Assembly: GCA_039654915.1 (NCBI GenBank) | Contig: CM077600.1 | Location: forward strand, 40,408,492 to 40,472,491 | DNA from: Aquilaria yunnanensis | Lineage: Eukaryota > Streptophyta > Magnoliopsida > Malvales > Thymelaeaceae | DNA length: 64,000 nt | Reading direction: 5' to 3' | Notes under the pieces: generated by a model | The model's database searches: none | The model's input: only the letters and a program-made list of their open reading frames with translations | What the model was told of the DNA's origin: nothing | Position numbers and translations under genes: made by a program | Shown: positions 60,459-64,000 of the stretch, in pieces | How positions within the stretch are numbered: position 1 is the first letter of the stretch | How the letters are laid out: the number at the start of each line of letters is the position of its first letter

Positions 60459-63100
60459 TAGAGCTAAAAATGGGCCGGGCTTTATTCGGGTAGCTCAAGG
60501 TCGAGCTCGAGTAAGAGATTTTCGAGTTCAAACTCGAGCTCGAGCCAAAAATTGGGCTCGAGCCCACACATATTCGGCCCTTTAGGCCCTTGAGCTTAAT
60601 ATGCTCGATATTTACATGATTGGGCCCTTCCCCTTAGTCCCAGCCCACTCCTCTTCGGCCCTTGCCCTTAGTCCCTACTCCATCTCGGCCTCTCCCAGAC
60701 TTTAGAGTCCCAGACCCAATGACCCATCACCCAGTCCCAGTCTCTTGAGTCTCGACTCTCTCTGTCGGATTTAGATCAGTGCCTTCAGAATCTCAGATTT
60801 AGAGTTCAGATTAGAGACTCTTGTGTCTCATCACTCTCCCCGTCGGCCGTCTCCTGAGTCCCGAGTCCCTCTCGACTCCCGACTCCCGACTCCACAACCC
60901 GAGTCCTGACTCCTGTCCCCGCTCTCCCCTGCCCTGACTGCCCACCCACCCAGCCACCTACTCGGCATTAGCGACTCAGCCTTGGTAATTCTTATCCCTC
61001 GCCTTTCGCACTTCACAGTGGATTCTGATTCCCTCTCGTCTCCGACGGACCGACGCTTCCACTCTGCGACGCCAACGCTTCAGAATCAGCACCAAGCACA
61101 GCACAATCGGTTGTCGTCTGCTCCGACTCATCGCACCTGGTATTTAATTTTTGTTTAGGATTTTCGAATCTAAATTTTTTGTTCTTAATTGTTCAATTTT
61201 TGATTTTACAATGTTTCAGTGTCAATGTTTGTTATTAATTTTGGAGCAATGTTCTTTAGGAGCTTGGAATGCAATGTTCTTTAGAAGCAATGTAAAGCCG
61301 GATACTAGATTATGTTAAGGAAACCTATTGCAAGAGAACTCGAATTGAAAATCATAATAGAACTTGGAAAGCTACGAAGCAATTATCTACTAACCAAGAA
61401 AGAAAATCAAACAAGATTTCATTTGTTCCTTAAAATTCTGGAATTTCCAGTAGACCAAAAAATTACCAGATTTTATTTGTTCCCTAAAATTAATAAAAAG
61501 TAAACTTAGGCAAGACTTATAAAACTAATAATTATATAAATATGTAGAATTAACCAAGGATAATAATCTATGCTGTTATCCTTCATCACTTGCATTCAAT
61601 TTTTATTTGCAATAAACTTATGAACTTATGAATGGTTTTTTCCATAGTTAGTGCTTCTATAAAACTTGCACTTTGTTCTTTTATTTGTCATTTGCAAATT
61701 TGTAATGGTTTTGCAATGTTAGAATATTTTAATTAACAATAGAATACTAGAGGGGTGGAATTAGTGGAGTATGTAAATTTATGAATGCTTATTGCGCTAG
61801 ATTTGCAATGTTTGAGATTTTGAGTGTTAATGTTTGTCGATGTTTGTTATTATGTTTGGGAAATACCATTAGTAGAGTGAGTTTTGTCATTAAATGATTA
61901 TAAGTTAGTAAGTGATTGAGCATCAAGGGGGAATTGAGTACATTGGCTGCTGAGTTTTGTCTGCTGAAACAAGGCAAACAATTAAGAAACATTGGCTAAA
62001 ACAAGGCTATTTTGTAGCCTTTAATGTACCTGTGAGTCTGTGACAATGTTTTGTTTTGCAGCAATGTTAATATCGAGTAAGGGTTTTCAATCTATGGGTG
62101 AGTCAAATACAAATCCACCAATGGATGTAGATCAAATTGACACAACCATTGACACCGATCAAGCTCGAATAGCAGAAATGGCTGATATTCCCATTGAGAC
62201 TTTATCTGGTGATGATAATGACGGATCAAGTTCGACAGATGAGGGTGAGAATAAGGAAAAAAATGATGGGGGTGCTGTTAGTGGTGAGACAACAGTTGGT
62301 AGGGTATTGAAAAAAAAAAAAGAGTAGCAAGAGATCTACTATTTGAAAAGAATTCAAAACATGCATTGATTTGAAAGGGTCAAAGAAGGCAAAGTACATG
62401 CATTGTGGAACACTTATGTCGATGAGCAAGCCTTCAAGTACATTACATCTTTGTAGGCATTTGAAAAAGTGCACTCAAAGAAAGCTCTACATGAAACGAC
62501 AAGGGCTTCTTAATTTCCAGCCAGAAAACACAAATACTAGTGATAGCTTTCATACCCTTGCACCAGTTGTGGTAAATGGAAAATATGGTGCAATGAAAAT
62601 GAGAAAGGCTATTGCTCATTGGATATTGATGCATGAGAAGTCATTCATGGTTGTAGAGGAGGATGGGTTTAACTTTATGATGAGGATTGTAATTCCTCAA
62701 TGGGAGAAGATAAGTCGGGTCACATTGAGGTCAGATTGTATGAAGGTCTATGAGCATAAGAAGAAAAGATAAAATGGGCTTCTGAACAAAATTTCAAAGA
62801 TTAGTTTGACAACAGATTTGTGGAAGTCTAAAAGTCAAAATATAGGGTATATGGTAGTCATTGCTCACTTCCTTGACCCGGATTGGAAGCTTAATAAATG
62901 GGTGTTGAATTTTGTCCACATTCCTCATCCACATCATGATATGGAGATTTCAGATGTTTTGTACAAGTGTCTGAAGGAGTGGGGTATCGAGAATAAGATT
63001 TACACCATATCAGTTGATTATTGTTCATCTAATGACAACGCTATTAGCAATTTGAAAGATATTTTTGAGGTGAATAGAAAATTGCTTTGTGGTGGAAAGT
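60459..63100 (+). mobile_element. hAT element truncated by LTR insertion
   Basis: The left end TAGAGCTAAAAATGGGCCGG is followed by subterminal GAGCTCGAG repeats; the 8 bp before it are GTCACTAG. Next comes a C-rich leader with GACTCCC/GAGTCCC runs (60720-60930). A likely leader intron spans 61140-62061 (CACCTG/GTATTT to TTTTGCAG), followed by transposase coding. The element stops at 63100, where LTR sequence begins. The right end is not in the window or lies beyond the LTRs. Confidence 0.8.
62064..63100 (+). pseudogene. hAT transposase pseudogene (BED finger and core, C-terminus lost)
   Basis: It begins MLISSKGFQSMGESNTNPP directly after a splice acceptor, then an acidic Asp/Ser/Glu-rich stretch. 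After a stop at 62325 and a frame change comes a BED-type finger (KYMHCGTLMSMSKPSSTLHL, then CRHLKKC). A conserved block follows (AIAHWILMHEKSFMVVEEDG, then IPQWEKISRVTLRSDC). Another stop lies at 62770. Further on are LTTDLWKSKSQNIGYM and YTISVDYCSSNDNAI, the region of the catalytic Asp. The frame ends at LLCGGKL, where the LTR interrupts it; the hATC domain is missing. It is a different family from copies A and B. Confidence 0.88.
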
Positions 63101-63387
63101 TGTAATGCCCGGACTATTCGAAGTGATTAGGTCCCGGGGTAAGTGAATTGGAGCAAAGAAATTTTTTTTTATTATTTGGGAATTAAGTGTAATTAATGTG
63201 AGGGGACATTAAATTAAGTGTTGGACATTCATAAAAATTAAGCTTGGCCTTGGCCAAGAAAATTAGTGGTGAAAATGAAGTACTTCAAAAGTGAGGGACT
63301 CAATTGAACAAGGGAATTTTTGTAGGTTGGGCTCAATTGCCCAAATTCAAATAATTGGAGGACCTAATTTCTTAAGGTGGGGAGTAT
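63101..63387 (+). repeat. LTR head, first copy (Gypsy-type)
   Basis: It begins TGTAATGCCCGGACTATTCG at the exact break in the hAT transposase. It shares order and wording with the next segment (AAGTGTTGGACATTCAT, GCTTGGCCTTGGCCAAGA, AGTGAGGGACTCAATTG) but diverges clearly. It is cut at 63387 by the second copy. Confidence 0.65.
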
Positions 63388-64000
63388 TGTTATACCCAGA
63401 AAATCATAAAAGATTAATTCTCGGGTTAAGCGGATTAGTGATAGAAAAAGTTTCTTAATCTGGAAACTTGGAAATTTAATCGTGGAGACTTGGAATTTAT
63501 TTATGGAATGGGCATTAATGAGTGTTGGACACTTTGAGAATTATGCTTGGTTTAGACCAAGAGTGTTAGTGATGAAAATTGTGGAATATAAAGTTGAGGG
63601 AATCAATTGCACAAAGGAAAAATTTATGGGAGGACTCAATTGAAAGGATTGAAGAAAGATGGAGGACTAAGAGTGGAATTTGACCACTTTTCATGGAAAT
63701 ACAAGCCATGGCTGCCACCCTTGCATATTGGCAATAAAAAATGCCATATCATCCCTCCACTCACCAATTTAAATCCTCCTACATCCTCCACTCACCAATA
63801 TTTTATTCCCTCCACTATACATGTCTCCCACTCACACATATAATACATTACCTTGGCCCATGCTTGTCTCCACTCACACTATTTTAAAACCCTCCTACAT
63901 CCCCCACTCAACCTTGTCCCCCACCTTACCCCTTCCACTATTCTTTTACCTTTACTATGTCTCCCACTACACATTCCACTATGAATAAATTATTCCCCCA
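63388..64000 (+). repeat. LTR head, second copy, running off the window
   Basis: It begins TGTTATACCCAGAAAATCAT and contains GAGTGTTGGACACTTTG, GCTTGGTTTAGACCAAGA and AGTTGAGGGAATCAATTG, parallel to the first copy. It ends at the window edge in a C-rich stretch (CCCTCCACTCACC). TGTTATACCC is typical of large Tekay/Del-type Gypsy LTRs. No coding part is visible. Confidence 0.6.

Noticed and set aside
1..64000. CRISPR arrays, bacterial operons, rRNA genes
   Set aside because: None present. The only 5S-like sequence is the mimic in TFIIIA, which lacks the outer helix sequence and Pol III context of a real 5S gene.

Overview
The window is plant nuclear DNA, most likely from a dicot. It has intron-rich genes with GT-AG splice sites, an R2R3-MYB, a nine-finger plant TFIIIA with its 5S-rRNA-mimic exon, and dense plant transposons (Copia, hAT, Stowaway, PIF/Harbinger, Mutator-like). 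I could not name the species. Four protein-coding genes could be assembled exon by exon: an S4-type R2R3-MYB repressor (minus, 10166-11229), an O-fucosyltransferase-family protein (minus, 11 exons, 13061-20461), TFIIIA (plus, 49311-52428) and a uL18-like (L18p/L5e) protein (minus, 52882-54775). Nearly everything else is transposon or AT-rich intergenic DNA.

Layout. 1-3538: 3' half of a Ty1/Copia element with an open pol frame and its 3' LTR. 3539-10165: AT-rich DNA with a long-TIR element, a (CA)n tract, a T-rich tandem array (6778-8020) and a Mutator-like element with a Stowaway inside it. 10166-20748: MYB and O-fucosyltransferase genes, both on the minus strand. 20749-30620: a hAT cluster about 290 bp upstream of the O-fucosyltransferase ATG. 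It starts with a 2.1-kb hAT carrying what looks like a captured DRIP-type ubiquitin-ligase fragment. Directly beside it is a 3.9-kb hAT transposase element, and a second copy of that same family has inserted into its coding region in inverted orientation. 30621-49200: a repeat sea with more hAT, Mutator-like, Harbinger and Stowaway elements and a probable 3.1-kb solo LTR. 49200-54800: TFIIIA and the uL18-like gene, tail to tail. 54800-64000: non-autonomous hATs, a long inverted-repeat pair, and a hAT transposase pseudogene cut off by LTR sequence that runs to the window edge.

The strongest biological signal is the TFIIIA gene. Its third intron interval contains a cassette (51041-51180) that copies the core of 5S rRNA, the plant P5SM element. 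In the known system ribosomal protein L5 binds this mimic and controls exon skipping, so TFIIIA output tracks 5S rRNA and L5 supply. Two possible acceptors give opposite coding outcomes, one with a premature stop and one in frame. The second strong signal is the hAT-in-hAT nest. Every target-site duplication can be read, the insertion order is clear, and the result is an inverted repeat with arms of about 3.24 kb that could make hairpin RNA.
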